Shown piece by piece: positions 38,501-47,023 of a DNA stretch of 64,000 nt; positions within the stretch are counted from its first letter, which is position 1; each line of letters opens with the position of its first letter. The notes under the pieces are model-generated. The model saw only the letters and a program-made list of their open reading frames with translations, searched no databases and had not been told where the DNA came from. This DNA comes from Ketobacter sp963922875 (lineage in GTDB: Bacteria > Pseudomonadota > Gammaproteobacteria > Pseudomonadales > Ketobacteraceae). The DNA lies in contig CAWUJH010000002.1 in assembly GCA_963922875.1 (NCBI GenBank), positions 124,001 to 188,000 of the forward strand, written 5' to 3'. Position numbers and translations under genes: made by a program.

Positions 38501-40007
38501 GCCCGAAATGGACGGCTTTGAAGCCTGTAAAAATATATTGGATATTCGCGCGGATCGTCCTCCTTTGGTTTTGATGATTACTGCGTTACATGACGAAGAG
38601 TCCATCGAAAAAGCGTTTTCAGCTGGCGCTTCAGACTTTATTCCGAAACCTGTTAATTTAACATTGTTACAAAAGCGTGTCAGTCGGCTGTTGCAATCTA
38701 GCCGTTCAGAACAAAAAGTGCAGGAATTGGTTTTCTATGATGCGCTAACGCGCCTGCCAAACAGAGATATGTTTTTGGATTCGGCAAAAAAGCATATTTC
38801 TAAATGTTTGAAAACTCGAAAAAAATTAGCGATGCTTTATCTCGGAATAGATCGTTTCAATACTGTCAATGAAATACAGGGACATGAAGTTGGTGATTTG
38901 TTACTTAAAACCGTTAGTCAACGGTTGCGCGGTTGTATAAGGACTTCTGATATTATTGCTCGGGCAGGCGGAGACGAATTTAATATCCTGTTATCGGATG
39001 TTGGCTCGATGGAATCCGCCATCGCGGTTGGTCAAAAAATATGTGATAGGTTGGCGCTACCCTATTCGTTCAATCAGAATAAAATATACGTTACTGCAAG
39101 CATAGGTGTCTCTATGTTTCCTAAAAACAGTGAGAACCTTAATACGCTGATCCAAAACTCGTATACAGCTTTATTTAAAGCGAAATCAAAAGGTGGCAAC
39201 AATATACAATGTTACGAGTTTGGTATGGAGACGGAAATAGTCCGCCGAGTTGAATTAGAAAATGATCTTCGTAACGGTATAGAACGCGGTGAATTAGTGT
39301 TGTATTACCAGCCTCAGGTTCGAGTTAAGGATAGATCGAAATGTGGGCTGGAGGCGTTGGTTCGTTGGCAGCATCCAGAGCGCGGATTGTTGCCACCCAA
39401 TGAGTTCATACCACTGGCTGAGGAATGTGGGCTTATTAGTCGGCTTGGTTTGTGGGTGATTAATGAGGTGGCGCAGCAGCAGAAATCCTGGCAAGACCAA
39501 GGCCAGTATTGTGTCCCTGTTGCGATCAATATCGCTAGCCAGCATTTAGAGAGCGGGTTTTTGGTAAATGAAATCAAAGCTACTTTTAACAAGTTGGGTT
39601 TGTCTCCGAGCTTGTTAAGAGTTGAGATTACAGAGAACTCTCTGGTCAATACTACTGATTTAGTGATAGAGCAGATGCATTCATTAAACAGGATGGGTGT
39701 GGTATTGGAAATTGACGATTTTGGGACGGGGTATTCTTCACTTCGCTATTTAAAGCGATTTCCGATTTCGGCGATAAAAATTGATCGAGAATTTATAATG
39801 GATTTACCTGATGACAAAGAGAATTCTGCTATTGTTTCTGGCCTGATTACGCTCGCTCATAACTTAGGTATGGATGTGGTTGCCGAGGGCGTGGAAACAG
39901 AAGAGCAATTTTCCATTCTTGAGGCTTGGGGCTGTGATATTATTCAAGGCTATCTTTTTAGCCGACCATTACCTGTTGAAGATGTCTCTGGTTGGGAAGT
40001 CGCGTGA
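35592..40007 (+). CDS. Hybrid sensor histidine kinase with HPt, two receivers and GGDEF-EAL
   Basis: A 1471-residue membrane protein. In order: TM1 (about 16-38), periplasmic sensor, TM2 (about 183-203), HAMP-like linker, HisKA with SHELRTPMNG (His about 280), HATPase (N box VLINLVGNAIKF about 386; G boxes DTGIGV and GGTGLGLS), a degenerate receiver (about 515-625), receiver with LMDCHMPGMDG (Asp about 698), HPt with MAHSIKSSS (His about 845), receiver with LMDAMMPEMDG (Asp about 966), GGDEF with intact GGDEF (about 1126) and EAL with EALVRW, EITENS and DDFGTGYSS (about 1252 on). It could carry a full phosphorelay and both make and degrade c-di-GMP. Its neighbours suggest it senses the ligand of the binding protein or TonB receptor. 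Confidence 0.93.
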   Translation: MKFFFFKLTNKFSFRQQLIFIFSVGIICLALASTLIISSISTQYVGDQFVNQGRKIVEGLARQSTLALLYASPEAARDAAQATMAFPDVVGVGIYNSNYKALYSEGSITTLQSERIAERDQKAFVDYKDSWQFIFPVVSAFKSDESDSPFINQESAKEVVGYVSVVISKNTLHTMSWDIFESNFLITGSLAVILLLSLLAITRRLTLPLQTLAESMGRAESGTSRVRAKLQGSKELMVMENAFNKMMEELESRENELIKARDIALDAARAKGIFAATVSHELRTPMNGVLGMLQLLERSNLTSKTKEYVDIASSSAKSLLLLIDDILDFTKVESGKMKFHFEDFGIRELVMDVVELLSIQSRQKNLMLNSIIDLNVPEGMHSDVGRIRQVLINLVGNAIKFTHQGSVCIRVSKVDVDSRSHIQFSVIDTGIGVDDHAKEKIFDSFVQADGSTTRRYGGTGLGLSISRELVQLMGGELSLESEPGKGSIFSFSLPYVSADSLPYVERYDPYRVAGLRVLLISTIKFRALILIDVLNSWKCYCEHAETSDSALAKLGESSAIGRPYDIVIFDCFNSSEAELSRVFMEAGDGIFKLVVLGDINSKNGLKTSAIRNIPQAVDTMSLFKAIQYLSSPDEQLAYEVKDENISNAVKILVVEDNRANQLVAVGMLERFGYQVDLANDGAAALDKLANRSYSMVLMDCHMPGMDGYTATQRIRAQESKGERIPILAMTAHANGEDRKKCISVGMDDYISKPLEFSELEEKLALWLEAPTSDAERIGFETPWSFDISSVDESCLDSQKISELYAQLGDVLVKVIGAFLEDTPLLIQKLSDALAGQQFARVGEMAHSIKSSSMNIGAFKLVELCIELETMLGQIQFSNISPKVSEITDAYSKLEMVLQKIVKDESVELLASESNTYNTVLIVDDDRSARFAIQGVLEREGYIISEADNGRNAVMHCMKHMPELILMDAMMPEMDGFEACKNILDIRADRPPLVLMITALHDEESIEKAFSAGASDFIPKPVNLTLLQKRVSRLLQSSRSEQKVQELVFYDALTRLPNRDMFLDSAKKHISKCLKTRKKLAMLYLGIDRFNTVNEIQGHEVGDLLLKTVSQRLRGCIRTSDIIARAGGDEFNILLSDVGSMESAIAVGQKICDRLALPYSFNQNKIYVTASIGVSMFPKNSENLNTLIQNSYTALFKAKSKGGNNIQCYEFGMETEIVRRVELENDLRNGIERGELVLYYQPQVRVKDRSKCGLEALVRWQHPERGLLPPNEFIPLAEECGLISRLGLWVINEVAQQQKSWQDQGQYCVPVAINIASQHLESGFLVNEIKATFNKLGLSPSLLRVEITENSLVNTTDLVIEQMHSLNRMGVVLEIDDFGTGYSSLRYLKRFPISAIKIDREFIMDLPDDKENSAIVSGLITLAHNLGMDVVAEGVETEEQFSILEAWGCDIIQGYLFSRPLPVEDVSGWEVA

Positions 40008-40026
40008 GATTCCATAAGTCTTTTGG

Positions 40027-40773
40027 ATGAGAATAGTTTGGAATATGGTTGATATTCTTAAGTATATTGTTTTAATCATTATGGTGGCGGGACCTCAGAA
40101 TCTTTTGGCTGAGGCAAATGAGAAAGATCCGTGGGAAGGCTTCAATCGTGGCGTATTCAAATTCAATGATACCTTGGATAGGTACGTGTTAAGGCCTGTA
40201 GCCAAGGGTTATGACAGGGTATTGCCAGATCCTGTTCAGGATGGAATTGGTAACTTTTTTTCCAATTTGGGTGATTTAGTCACGGTGTTTAATGGTTTGT
40301 TGCAAGGAAAATTTGGTCAAGCCGGATTAGATAGTACCCGTTTTCTTATTAATACTACCGTCGGATTTTTCGGGTTTATTGATATAGGCTCTCGCATTGG
40401 TCTCGATAAACACGATGAGGATTTTGGCCAAACATTGGGTTTTTGGGGTGTAAGTTCGGGTCCCTACTTGGTGCTGCCATTTTTTGGTCCAAGCACTCTT
40501 CGAGATGCCGGTGGTATTATTCCTGACTTTTACCTTTCGTCTTATTACGATATTGGCGACCAGGAAGTGCGCTACGGCCTGTTGGCGTTAGAGGTAGTGG
40601 ATATGAGGGCGGGACTGTTATCAGTGGATGCCTTGATTACAGGGGATCGTTATACATTTATTCGTGATGCCTATTTGCAACGGCGGGCTTTTTTAGTGAG
40701 TGACGGCCAAGTTTCTGATGCGTTCCTCGAGGATGATCTGGACGAGGAATTTTTATTTGATGAAGAACTCTAG
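40027..40773 (+). CDS. mlaA: MlaA/VacJ family protein, phospholipid asymmetry system
   Basis: A 248-residue protein with the family opening DPWEGFNRGVFKFNDTLD, RPVAKGY, FSNLGDLVTVFNGLLQGK and the DFGQTLGFWGVSSGPYLVLPFFGPSTLRD core. MlaA sits in the outer membrane and removes misplaced phospholipids to the MlaC shuttle. The N-terminus has a plain signal peptide ending LLAEA without a lipobox cysteine, so it is probably not lipidated. It starts 19 bases after the kinase gene, but its usual neighbours (PilZ, rssB) follow, so it may also have its own promoter. Confidence 0.93.
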   Translation: MRIVWNMVDILKYIVLIIMVAGPQNLLAEANEKDPWEGFNRGVFKFNDTLDRYVLRPVAKGYDRVLPDPVQDGIGNFFSNLGDLVTVFNGLLQGKFGQAGLDSTRFLINTTVGFFGFIDIGSRIGLDKHDEDFGQTLGFWGVSSGPYLVLPFFGPSTLRDAGGIIPDFYLSSYYDIGDQEVRYGLLALEVVDMRAGLLSVDALITGDRYTFIRDAYLQRRAFLVSDGQVSDAFLEDDLDEEFLFDEEL

Positions 40774-40774
40774 A

Positions 40775-40810
40775 CAAGCCCGTCAAACTAACTAAAGTCA
40801 TACGGGCTTG
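40775..40810. terminator. Hairpin between convergent mlaA and PilZ genes
   Basis: A perfect 9-base stem, CAAGCCCGT (40775-40783) with ACGGGCTTG (40802-40810), and an 18-base loop. It sits in the 44-base gap of a convergent pair, so it may stop transcription from both sides, although no T-run follows on either strand. Confidence 0.5.
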
Positions 40811-40817
40811 ATAGAAC

Positions 40818-41129
40818 TTAATTGCAGATTTTCTTAATTACTACGCCCAGACGGAAAATGTGCAGATCAGGAATTGGGGTTACACGAACTACTTCGATCA
40901 TTGCGTCTAATGGCGAAAAATCAGGGCCCTCTGACGGTATGCTGATTTTCAGCCGATCTCCCACATCAAGTTTTTTGTCTGTTTCAAGTAGCATACCAGC
41001 ACCGCTAAGGTTACGGCAGCGGCCTTCGTATCGTTCCCGGCCATCCATTCGAGTGAAAGTGACCATGGTGTCTACTTTCATGCGGATAAAGCTGCGTTTT
41101 TCTTCGTAGGATCGTTCTGACAGGGTCAT
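40818..41129 (-). CDS. PilZ domain protein
   Basis: A 103-residue single PilZ domain. c-di-GMP motifs are RSFIR (RxxxR, about residues 12-16) and NLSGAGM (NxSxxG). The ATG at 41129 has GAGAGGA just upstream. The same position between mlaA and rssB is occupied by a PilZ gene in Pseudomonas. The 274 bases upstream (41130-41403) contain the divergent promoters for this gene and rssB, with nothing else seen. Confidence 0.88.
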   Translation of the reverse strand: MTLSERSYEEKRSFIRMKVDTMVTFTRMDGRERYEGRCRNLSGAGMLLETDKKLDVGDRLKISIPSEGPDFSPLDAMIEVVRVTPIPDLHIFRLGVVIKKICN

Positions 41130-41403
41130 ATGTCCTCTCTCGACAAAAAATCGTTGTTATAATCATAGACCTATGGGCGAAGACAGCAAAATACGCCTTA
41201 TGGCAAGTATATCAGAGCAAATTCATATCGCTATGGTTTCCAGGGAAAATATCTAACTCATAGATTTATCGACTGTTTTTGTCTTTGGGTCCCCCGTTGT
41301 TGCAAATCCAGTAATTTAAGAGTAGTTTTTATCCTAATCGTCAGGAAGGTACTGTTGCGCGTTATATGCTAATTGAACAAGGCCTAGGCAGCTTGGACTA
41401 TCC

Positions 41404-42597
41404 ATGCCAGAGATAACCTCTAAAGGTCGCACTGGTCTGGTGCTGTTAATTGATCCAATCGCTGATTCCAAATCTGTTATTGCTGAAAGTGTCCAGCAGC
41501 TGGGATATCAAATTCAATGTGTTCGTAGCGGAGAAGAAGGCCTGTACTTTTGGCAGCAATACTTACCGGAAGTGGTAGTCTGCGATGTTTCAGAGGACCA
41601 CTGGGATGGGCTTGCCGTGTTGCGAGCTATTGCGGCTAGTGAACAGGAAACGCAAGTTATAATGGTATCTGCTGCAGGAAGAATGGATGATGTAGTGGCT
41701 GCATTGCGGCTTGGTGCCGCAGATTTTTTGTTAAAACCCATCTCGGATCCCGAAGTGTTAAACCATGCTATCAATAGGGCTTTCGAAGAGCACCAGTTAA
41801 ATTTGGAAAATCGGTTATATCGGGAAGCGCTGGAGAAGAAAAATCAAGAGCTTAAAACCAGCTTACGGCTGCTGAAGGAAGATCAAGAAGCCGGCCGGGC
41901 AGTTCAGCTTAAGCTTCTACCCGAAAATAAACACTCGTTTGGTTCTATCGATATCGAATATAAGATTATCCCATCTCTGTATTTAAGCGGAGACTTCGTG
42001 GATTATTTTGGCTTAGGTGACGGCCGAGTTGGCTTTTATTTGGCTGATGTGTCAGGTCATGGAGCATCTTCTGCTTTTGTTACTGTTCTTCTAAAAACCG
42101 TTGCTAACCGAGTTCGACATCGTTTTTCGACTAATGTAGCGGATGATTCTTTCCCGGAAGTTATGCTGCGAGCGGCCAACGACGAGCTATTACCATTAGG
42201 TTTAGGAAAGCATCTTGCTGTCTTTTGCGGATATATTGACTTAGCCACCCGGCGCCTAACTTATTGCAGTGCTGCCCATTTCCCGCCCCCGATTTTACAA
42301 ACCAACAACGAGATTATTGCGTTAGAAGGCAGAGGTTTGCCCGTGGGGCTGTTTGAAGGTGTCCATTATGATGTACATGAGGTGTCGCTGGGGGAGTCAT
42401 TTGCCCTGACTCTTTTTTCTGACGGAATTCTCGAATTGATGCCGCAGTCTTCAGTGGCAGAAAAAGAAAGTTATCTGGTGGAAATAGTGACTAATGGGAT
42501 TCATAATATTGACCAGCTTTTAAAAGTCCTCGATTTGGATTTTGAGGAAGCCGTTCCTGATGATGTTGCCGTTATGACTATAACGGGTACAACGTAA
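41404..42597 (+). CDS. rssB: RssB-type response regulator with PP2C-like phosphatase domain
   Basis: A 397-residue protein with a receiver domain (phosphoacceptor Asp in VVVCDVSEDHWDG at about 57-62, Lys in FLLKPIS) and a linker helix, then a SpoIIE/PP2C phosphatase domain (YLADVSGHGASSAFVTVLLK, FSDGILELMP, PDDVAVMTI). E. coli RssB brings RpoS to ClpXP; the pseudomonad form with an active-looking PP2C domain works with the STAS protein encoded next door. So it probably controls RpoS stability or activity through partner switching. The ATG follows 3 bases after TATCC, with no strong ribosome site. Confidence 0.88.
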   Translation: MPEITSKGRTGLVLLIDPIADSKSVIAESVQQLGYQIQCVRSGEEGLYFWQQYLPEVVVCDVSEDHWDGLAVLRAIAASEQETQVIMVSAAGRMDDVVAALRLGAADFLLKPISDPEVLNHAINRAFEEHQLNLENRLYREALEKKNQELKTSLRLLKEDQEAGRAVQLKLLPENKHSFGSIDIEYKIIPSLYLSGDFVDYFGLGDGRVGFYLADVSGHGASSAFVTVLLKTVANRVRHRFSTNVADDSFPEVMLRAANDELLPLGLGKHLAVFCGYIDLATRRLTYCSAAHFPPPILQTNNEIIALEGRGLPVGLFEGVHYDVHEVSLGESFALTLFSDGILELMPQSSVAEKESYLVEIVTNGIHNIDQLLKVLDLDFEEAVPDDVAVMTITGTT

Positions 42598-42642
42598 AGT
42601 AACCTGGTAATATGTTTGCTGTTGCGAACTGGTGAGCAGTCC

Positions 42643-43176
42643 ATGGGTGAGTTAAATACGGGCAAAGCGTTATACGCAATGCATAATGGCGTCTATGTGC
42701 TGAAGCTCGAAGGTGAAATTCGGGTTCCTCTCTGTGGGACACTGGATAGCTTTATAGAGAGAATGTTTCATAAGGAAGCATTAGAGTCAGTATTAATTGA
42801 TCTCAGTGGCACTGATGTAATTGATAGTACTGCCTTGGGGTTGCTGGCAAAAATCGCCATTAAACTGCGTAGTTTGCGGGCCAAGAAGCCGATACTCATT
42901 AGCACAAAGCCGGATATTACTAGAATTCTTGATACCATGGGCTTTGAAAAAATCTTCAATATCGTTACGGAAAAATATCCCAGCGCACTACGATTGGCGG
43001 AGATGCCACGGGTACAGTGTGATGAGGGTGATGCCTGTGAAAAAGTGTTAGAGGCACACCAATTGTTGATGGGCTTGAATGAGCGTAATCACGAAGTATT
43101 CAAAGATGTGGTTGTCTTGCTTCAAAACCATACGTCTGATGCCGTTAGCGATATCCCGCCTAAAAAATCACATTAA
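42643..43176 (+). CDS. rssC: STAS-domain anti-sigma factor antagonist
   Basis: A 177-residue STAS protein. The core LIDLSGTDVIDSTALGLLAKI contains the serine (in DST) that is phosphorylated in SpoIIAA-like antagonists. A C-terminal extension of about 70 residues follows. An upstream TTG at 42616 is possible, but ATG 42643 has GGTGAG 6 bases ahead and gives the normal N-terminus. It is the likely substrate of the PP2C domain of the preceding regulator, as in Pseudomonas RssB/RssC. Its stop overlaps the end of convergent tal by 4 bases. Confidence 0.85.
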   Translation: MGELNTGKALYAMHNGVYVLKLEGEIRVPLCGTLDSFIERMFHKEALESVLIDLSGTDVIDSTALGLLAKIAIKLRSLRAKKPILISTKPDITRILDTMGFEKIFNIVTEKYPSALRLAEMPRVQCDEGDACEKVLEAHQLLMGLNERNHEVFKDVVVLLQNHTSDAVSDIPPKKSH

Positions 43177-44120
43177 AGTTTTTTTGTTAACATTTCTTCA
43201 AGTAGGACCTGGTCTTTTGCAAAATTTCTAATGCCTTCGGCCAGCTTCTCTGTAGCCATTGCGTCCTCGTTCATCTGCCAGCGAAATTGGGCTTCTGAAA
43301 GAATGATTGCCTGATCGAACCCAGAGGGGTTGTCCGGGGACAGTTTTTTCGAGAGAGTCCCGGTTTTGTTTTCAAGTTCGTTAAGTAGACTCGGGCTAAT
43401 GGTTAAACGGTCACAGCCTGCCAGAGCTTCAATCTCGCCAATGTTGCGAAAACTAGCACCCATCACGATGGTGTTGATGTCAAATTGTTTGTAGTAATGG
43501 TAAATCTGAGTCACTGACTTAACGCCTGGATCATTGTCAGCTTCGTAATCCTTTGCGTCACCATGCAGTTTGTACCAATCGAGAATGCGCCCAACGAAGG
43601 GTGAAATTAAAAAAACGCCAGCATTTGCACAGGCAACGGCTTGGGCAAAACTGAAGAGCAAGGTCAGATTGCATTGAATTCCTTCTTGCTCCAATACTTT
43701 CGCCGCTTGAATTCCTTCCCAGGTAGAAGCAATTTTGATTAAAATTCGATCCTTGGATATTCCGTGCTGTTTATACAATGAAACCAAGTGACGAGCCTTG
43801 TTGATTGTGGCCTGCGAATCAAAGGAGAGGCGGGCGTCTACCTCTGTTGATACTCGACCCGGTATCAGTTGTAAAATCTCACAGCCAAAATTTACCGCTA
43901 GTGCATCACAAATCCGGTCGAGATTCACAGCTGAGTTTTTGGTGGCCGATTCAATGCTCTTGTCCACTAAGTATTGATACTCCTCCATTGCTGCAGCTTT
44001 GAGTAGTAAGGAGGGGTTAGTGGTGGCATCTACTGGGTGATAACGCTTAATCAGGTTGATGTCGCCGCTGTCTGCTACCACCGTGGTCATGGATTTTAGC
44101 TGTTCTAAAATGCTACTCAT
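43173..44120 (-). CDS. tal: Transaldolase
   Basis: A 315-residue TalB-type transaldolase of the non-oxidative pentose phosphate pathway. It moves a dihydroxyacetone unit between sedoheptulose 7-phosphate and glyceraldehyde 3-phosphate through a Schiff base on K129 (ILIKIASTWEGI). DATTNPSLLL (31-40) and CNLTLLFSFAQAVACA are further signatures. Order tal-dusA in one direction with rssC at the end matches Pseudomonas. Confidence 0.96.
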   Translation of the reverse strand: MSSILEQLKSMTTVVADSGDINLIKRYHPVDATTNPSLLLKAAAMEEYQYLVDKSIESATKNSAVNLDRICDALAVNFGCEILQLIPGRVSTEVDARLSFDSQATINKARHLVSLYKQHGISKDRILIKIASTWEGIQAAKVLEQEGIQCNLTLLFSFAQAVACANAGVFLISPFVGRILDWYKLHGDAKDYEADNDPGVKSVTQIYHYYKQFDINTIVMGASFRNIGEIEALAGCDRLTISPSLLNELENKTGTLSKKLSPDNPSGFDQAIILSEAQFRWQMNEDAMATEKLAEGIRNFAKDQVLLEEMLTKKL

Positions 44121-44141
44121 GGTTAGTCTTGTACCTTTGAA

Positions 44142-45125
44142 TTATAGGGATATGCCAACAAAATCAGCCGCTTTGCGGATTACCTCGACATTGGCTTCTT
44201 CTTTATAAGCGTGTTCACTGAGATGCCGCCGCCATTGCTTGGCGCCAGGTCGATTTTGAAACAGCCCCACCACATGACGCGTGATATGTTTGATGGGGGT
44301 TCCGTTGCTTAGTTCCGTGTCTACGTAGTCACAAAGGCTGGCAATAATTTCCTGGTCAGACAACGGTGGAGTGTTCGCACCATAAAATAGCTGATCAACG
44401 TTTTTTAACTGCATCGGACTTTGATAAGCGCTTCGGCCCATCATCACGCCATCTACATAATCAAGGTGCTGTTGTGCCTCGGCTAGTGTTTGAATGCCAC
44501 CGTTTAAAATGATTTCCAATGATCGGAATTCACGCTTCAACTGATAAACGCGAGGGTAGTTTAATGGTGGAATGTCTCGGTTTTGTTTTGGGCTCAAGCC
44601 ATCCAGCCAGGCTTTGCGAGCGTGGACTATGAATGTTTCGACACCAGCTTCAGCAACTGTGGTAACAAAAGTGTGTAGATCTTCAAATTCGTCTTGCTGG
44701 TCAATGCCGATACGGCACTTAATGGAGACCGGTAATGTTGTGGCCTGAATCATGGCGGCGGCACATTCAGCCACTAGCGCTGGGTCAGCCATTAAGCAGG
44801 CGCCAAAGCGACCGGATTGTACTCGATCGCTAGGACAGCCGACATTCAAGTTAACTTCATCATAGCCATAGTCCTCCGCCATCTTTGCGCATACCGCAAG
44901 TTCCTGGGGTTGACTGCCACCGAGTTGAAGTGCAATGGGATGCTCTTTTGCTTGGAAATAGAGGTGACGGTGAGCGTCGCCATAAATCAAGGCTCCGGTG
45001 GTGACCATTTCCGTATAGAGGAGGGCATGCTTAGTTAAAATGCGATGGAAGTTGCGACAACGAGAGTCGGTCCAATCCAGCATCGGTGCGACAGAGAATG
45101 TTCGGTTTAATTTAGTTTTGCTCAT
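44142..45125 (-). CDS. dusA: tRNA-dihydrouridine synthase A
   Basis: An FMN-dependent enzyme that reduces U20/U20a in tRNA. Motifs: SVAPMLDWTDSRCRNFHR at the start, LNVGCPSDRVQSGRFGACLM with the catalytic cysteine, IKCRIGID, and FIVHARKAWLDGLSPK. The ATG at 45125 gives 327 residues and a standard N-terminus; a longer frame up to 45194 would overlap the gltX leader and is unlikely. It lies 21 bases ahead of tal on the minus strand and is divergent from gltX, 80 bases away. Confidence 0.95.
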   Translation of the reverse strand: MSKTKLNRTFSVAPMLDWTDSRCRNFHRILTKHALLYTEMVTTGALIYGDAHRHLYFQAKEHPIALQLGGSQPQELAVCAKMAEDYGYDEVNLNVGCPSDRVQSGRFGACLMADPALVAECAAAMIQATTLPVSIKCRIGIDQQDEFEDLHTFVTTVAEAGVETFIVHARKAWLDGLSPKQNRDIPPLNYPRVYQLKREFRSLEIILNGGIQTLAEAQQHLDYVDGVMMGRSAYQSPMQLKNVDQLFYGANTPPLSDQEIIASLCDYVDTELSNGTPIKHITRHVVGLFQNRPGAKQWRRHLSEHAYKEEANVEVIRKAADFVGISL

Positions 45126-45205
45126 AATCTTTTCATTATACAACTTTAGACGCTTTGCGGCATAGCCGATATAATGGCCCACCAAAACTGACAATGGATG
45201 AAGTG

Positions 45206-46690
45206 ATGACTGTTAGAACTCGAGTGGCTCCATCTCCTACGGGCGATCCGCATGTAGGAACGGCTTATATTGCCCTCTTTAATATGGTTTTTGCCCGCCA
45301 GCTGGGTGGCCAATTTATTTTACGGATTGAAGATACAGATCAAGTCAGGAGTTCAGCCGCCTCGGAAGCGATGATTTTGGAATCACTGCGCTGGTTGGGT
45401 TTGGAGTGGGACGAAGGCCCGGATATTGGTGGCAAGTTCGGCCCATATCGACAAAGTGAACGGGGTGACATTTATCAGAAATACGCCGATCAACTGGTTG
45501 TAGAGGGCAAAGCTTTTCATTGTTATCGAACAGCAGAAGAACTTGATGCTCTGCGTGCGGAACTCAAAGCCAACGGGTTAAATAGAGCGTTAAAGCCCTG
45601 CGATTTGCGCTTGCCTGAAGAAGAAAGTAGCAGGCGGCGTGATGCAGGAATGCCTTATGTTATTAGGATGCAAGTGCCTGAAGAAGAGGGTCGCTGTCCG
45701 ATTAATGATTTATTGCGAGGCGATATAGAGCTGGATTGGGCCTTGGTGGACGCCCAGATTCTGATCAAGAGTGATGGAATGCCGACCTACCATTTGGCCA
45801 ACGTGGTGGATGACCATTTAATGGGGATTACCCACGTGATCCGCGGTGAGGAGTGGATAAACTCCGCACCTAAGCATAAGTTGCTGTATGAATATTTTGG
45901 TTGGGATATGCCGCAGTTATGCCATATGCCACTATTGCGTAATCCCGACAAGAGCAAGTTAAGCAAGCGCAAAAACCCTACCAGTATTAACTTTTACCGG
46001 CGTATGGGCTTCTTGCCGGAGGCCGTTTTGAATTACCTGGGGCGCATGGGTTGGTCTATGCCTGATGAGCGAGAAAAATTCACTCTTGCTGAAATGGTGG
46101 ATCAGTTTGATATACAGCGCGTATCGCTGGGTGGGCCTGTGTTCGATGTGCAAAAATTGCGTTGGCTTAATGGTCTGTGGATTCGTGAATCTTTGTCGCC
46201 GGAACAGTTACTTAAAACCTTGAGCGATTGGGCCTTTAATTCCGGCTACGCAGCGCAAATCATGCCCCTGATTCAATCACGCTTAGAGGTATTATCCGAC
46301 ATTGTTAATCTGGCGGATTTCTTTGTGGCTGGACATCTTTCCATAACGGAGGAGCACTTTGCAGGATCGAAGTTGGATACTCTCGTTGTGCGTAAGATTT
46401 TACAGTTCAGTGTATGGCGTTTTGAAACCCTGCGGGCTTGGGAGCGTGATGATATTTTCTCTGCGCTTAGCGGTATAGCACAGGCTATGGATATTAAAAT
46501 GAAGGATTTTATGATGCCGTTGTTTATTGCTATATCAGGGCGTAGCACAGCCCCTTCAATTGTCGATGCAATGGCCATTATTGGTTCCGATATGACGCGC
46601 GCGCGTTTACAAGACGCCTTGTTAGTCCTGGGTGTGGCCAGCAAGAAAGAAGCCAAGGCATGGGAGAAGGAATTTCGCAATTTAGGCTAA
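45206..46690 (+). CDS. gltX: Glutamyl-tRNA synthetase
   Basis: A 494-residue class I synthetase that charges tRNA-Glu. It has the HIGH-type motif SPTGDPHVGTAY at the N-terminus, GGQFILRIEDTDQ, the KMSKS-type loop KLSKRKNP and the C-terminal anticodon-binding helices. The ATG at 45206 has GGA 7 bases ahead and starts directly before the catalytic fold; frames extending to 45155 add a non-homologous tail. Its cognate tRNA-Glu gene lies 222 bases downstream. Confidence 0.96.
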   Translation: MTVRTRVAPSPTGDPHVGTAYIALFNMVFARQLGGQFILRIEDTDQVRSSAASEAMILESLRWLGLEWDEGPDIGGKFGPYRQSERGDIYQKYADQLVVEGKAFHCYRTAEELDALRAELKANGLNRALKPCDLRLPEEESSRRRDAGMPYVIRMQVPEEEGRCPINDLLRGDIELDWALVDAQILIKSDGMPTYHLANVVDDHLMGITHVIRGEEWINSAPKHKLLYEYFGWDMPQLCHMPLLRNPDKSKLSKRKNPTSINFYRRMGFLPEAVLNYLGRMGWSMPDEREKFTLAEMVDQFDIQRVSLGGPVFDVQKLRWLNGLWIRESLSPEQLLKTLSDWAFNSGYAAQIMPLIQSRLEVLSDIVNLADFFVAGHLSITEEHFAGSKLDTLVVRKILQFSVWRFETLRAWERDDIFSALSGIAQAMDIKMKDFMMPLFIAISGRSTAPSIVDAMAIIGSDMTRARLQDALLVLGVASKKEAKAWEKEFRNLG

Positions 46691-46710
46691 TTTTGCCGAC
46701 TTTAAAATGG

Positions 46711-46739
46711 TTGACACCTTTTGAAATAGTCCCTAGAAT
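46711..46739 (+). promoter_or_regulatory. Sigma-70 promoter of the tRNA-Ala/tRNA-Glu unit
   Basis: A consensus TTGACA at 46711-46716, a 17-base spacer and TAGAAT at 46734-46739, about 70 bases before the first tRNA. This is the best promoter match in the window and explains transcription of both tRNAs. Confidence 0.8.
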
Positions 46740-46815
46740 TCGCAACCTCTTTAGGCCGATCCTTGTTGATAATGATTGTGAAAACAGGCATTTAATCAGA
46801 GGGTTAGTGGGTTTA

Positions 46816-46891
<76 letters not shown>

Positions 46892-46912
46892 ATTAAGACG
46901 CAGTACCTTTGC

Positions 46913-46987
46913 GTCCCCTTCGTCTAGTGGTTAGGACACCGCCCTTTCACGGCGGTAACAGGGGTTCGAGTCCCCTAGGGGACGCCA
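46913..46987 (+). tRNA. tRNA-Glu (TTC)
   Basis: A 75-base cloverleaf with acceptor GTCCCCT/AGGGGAC, anticodon stem CCGCC/GGCGG around loop CTTTCAC (anticodon TTC), T-arm AGGGG TTCGAGT CCCCT and an encoded CCA. It lies 21 bases after tRNA-Ala, in the same transcript. Confidence 0.96.
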
Positions 46988-47023
46988 TCTATTCTTTGCA
47001 GCGTCATTCGCAGGAACGTCGCT

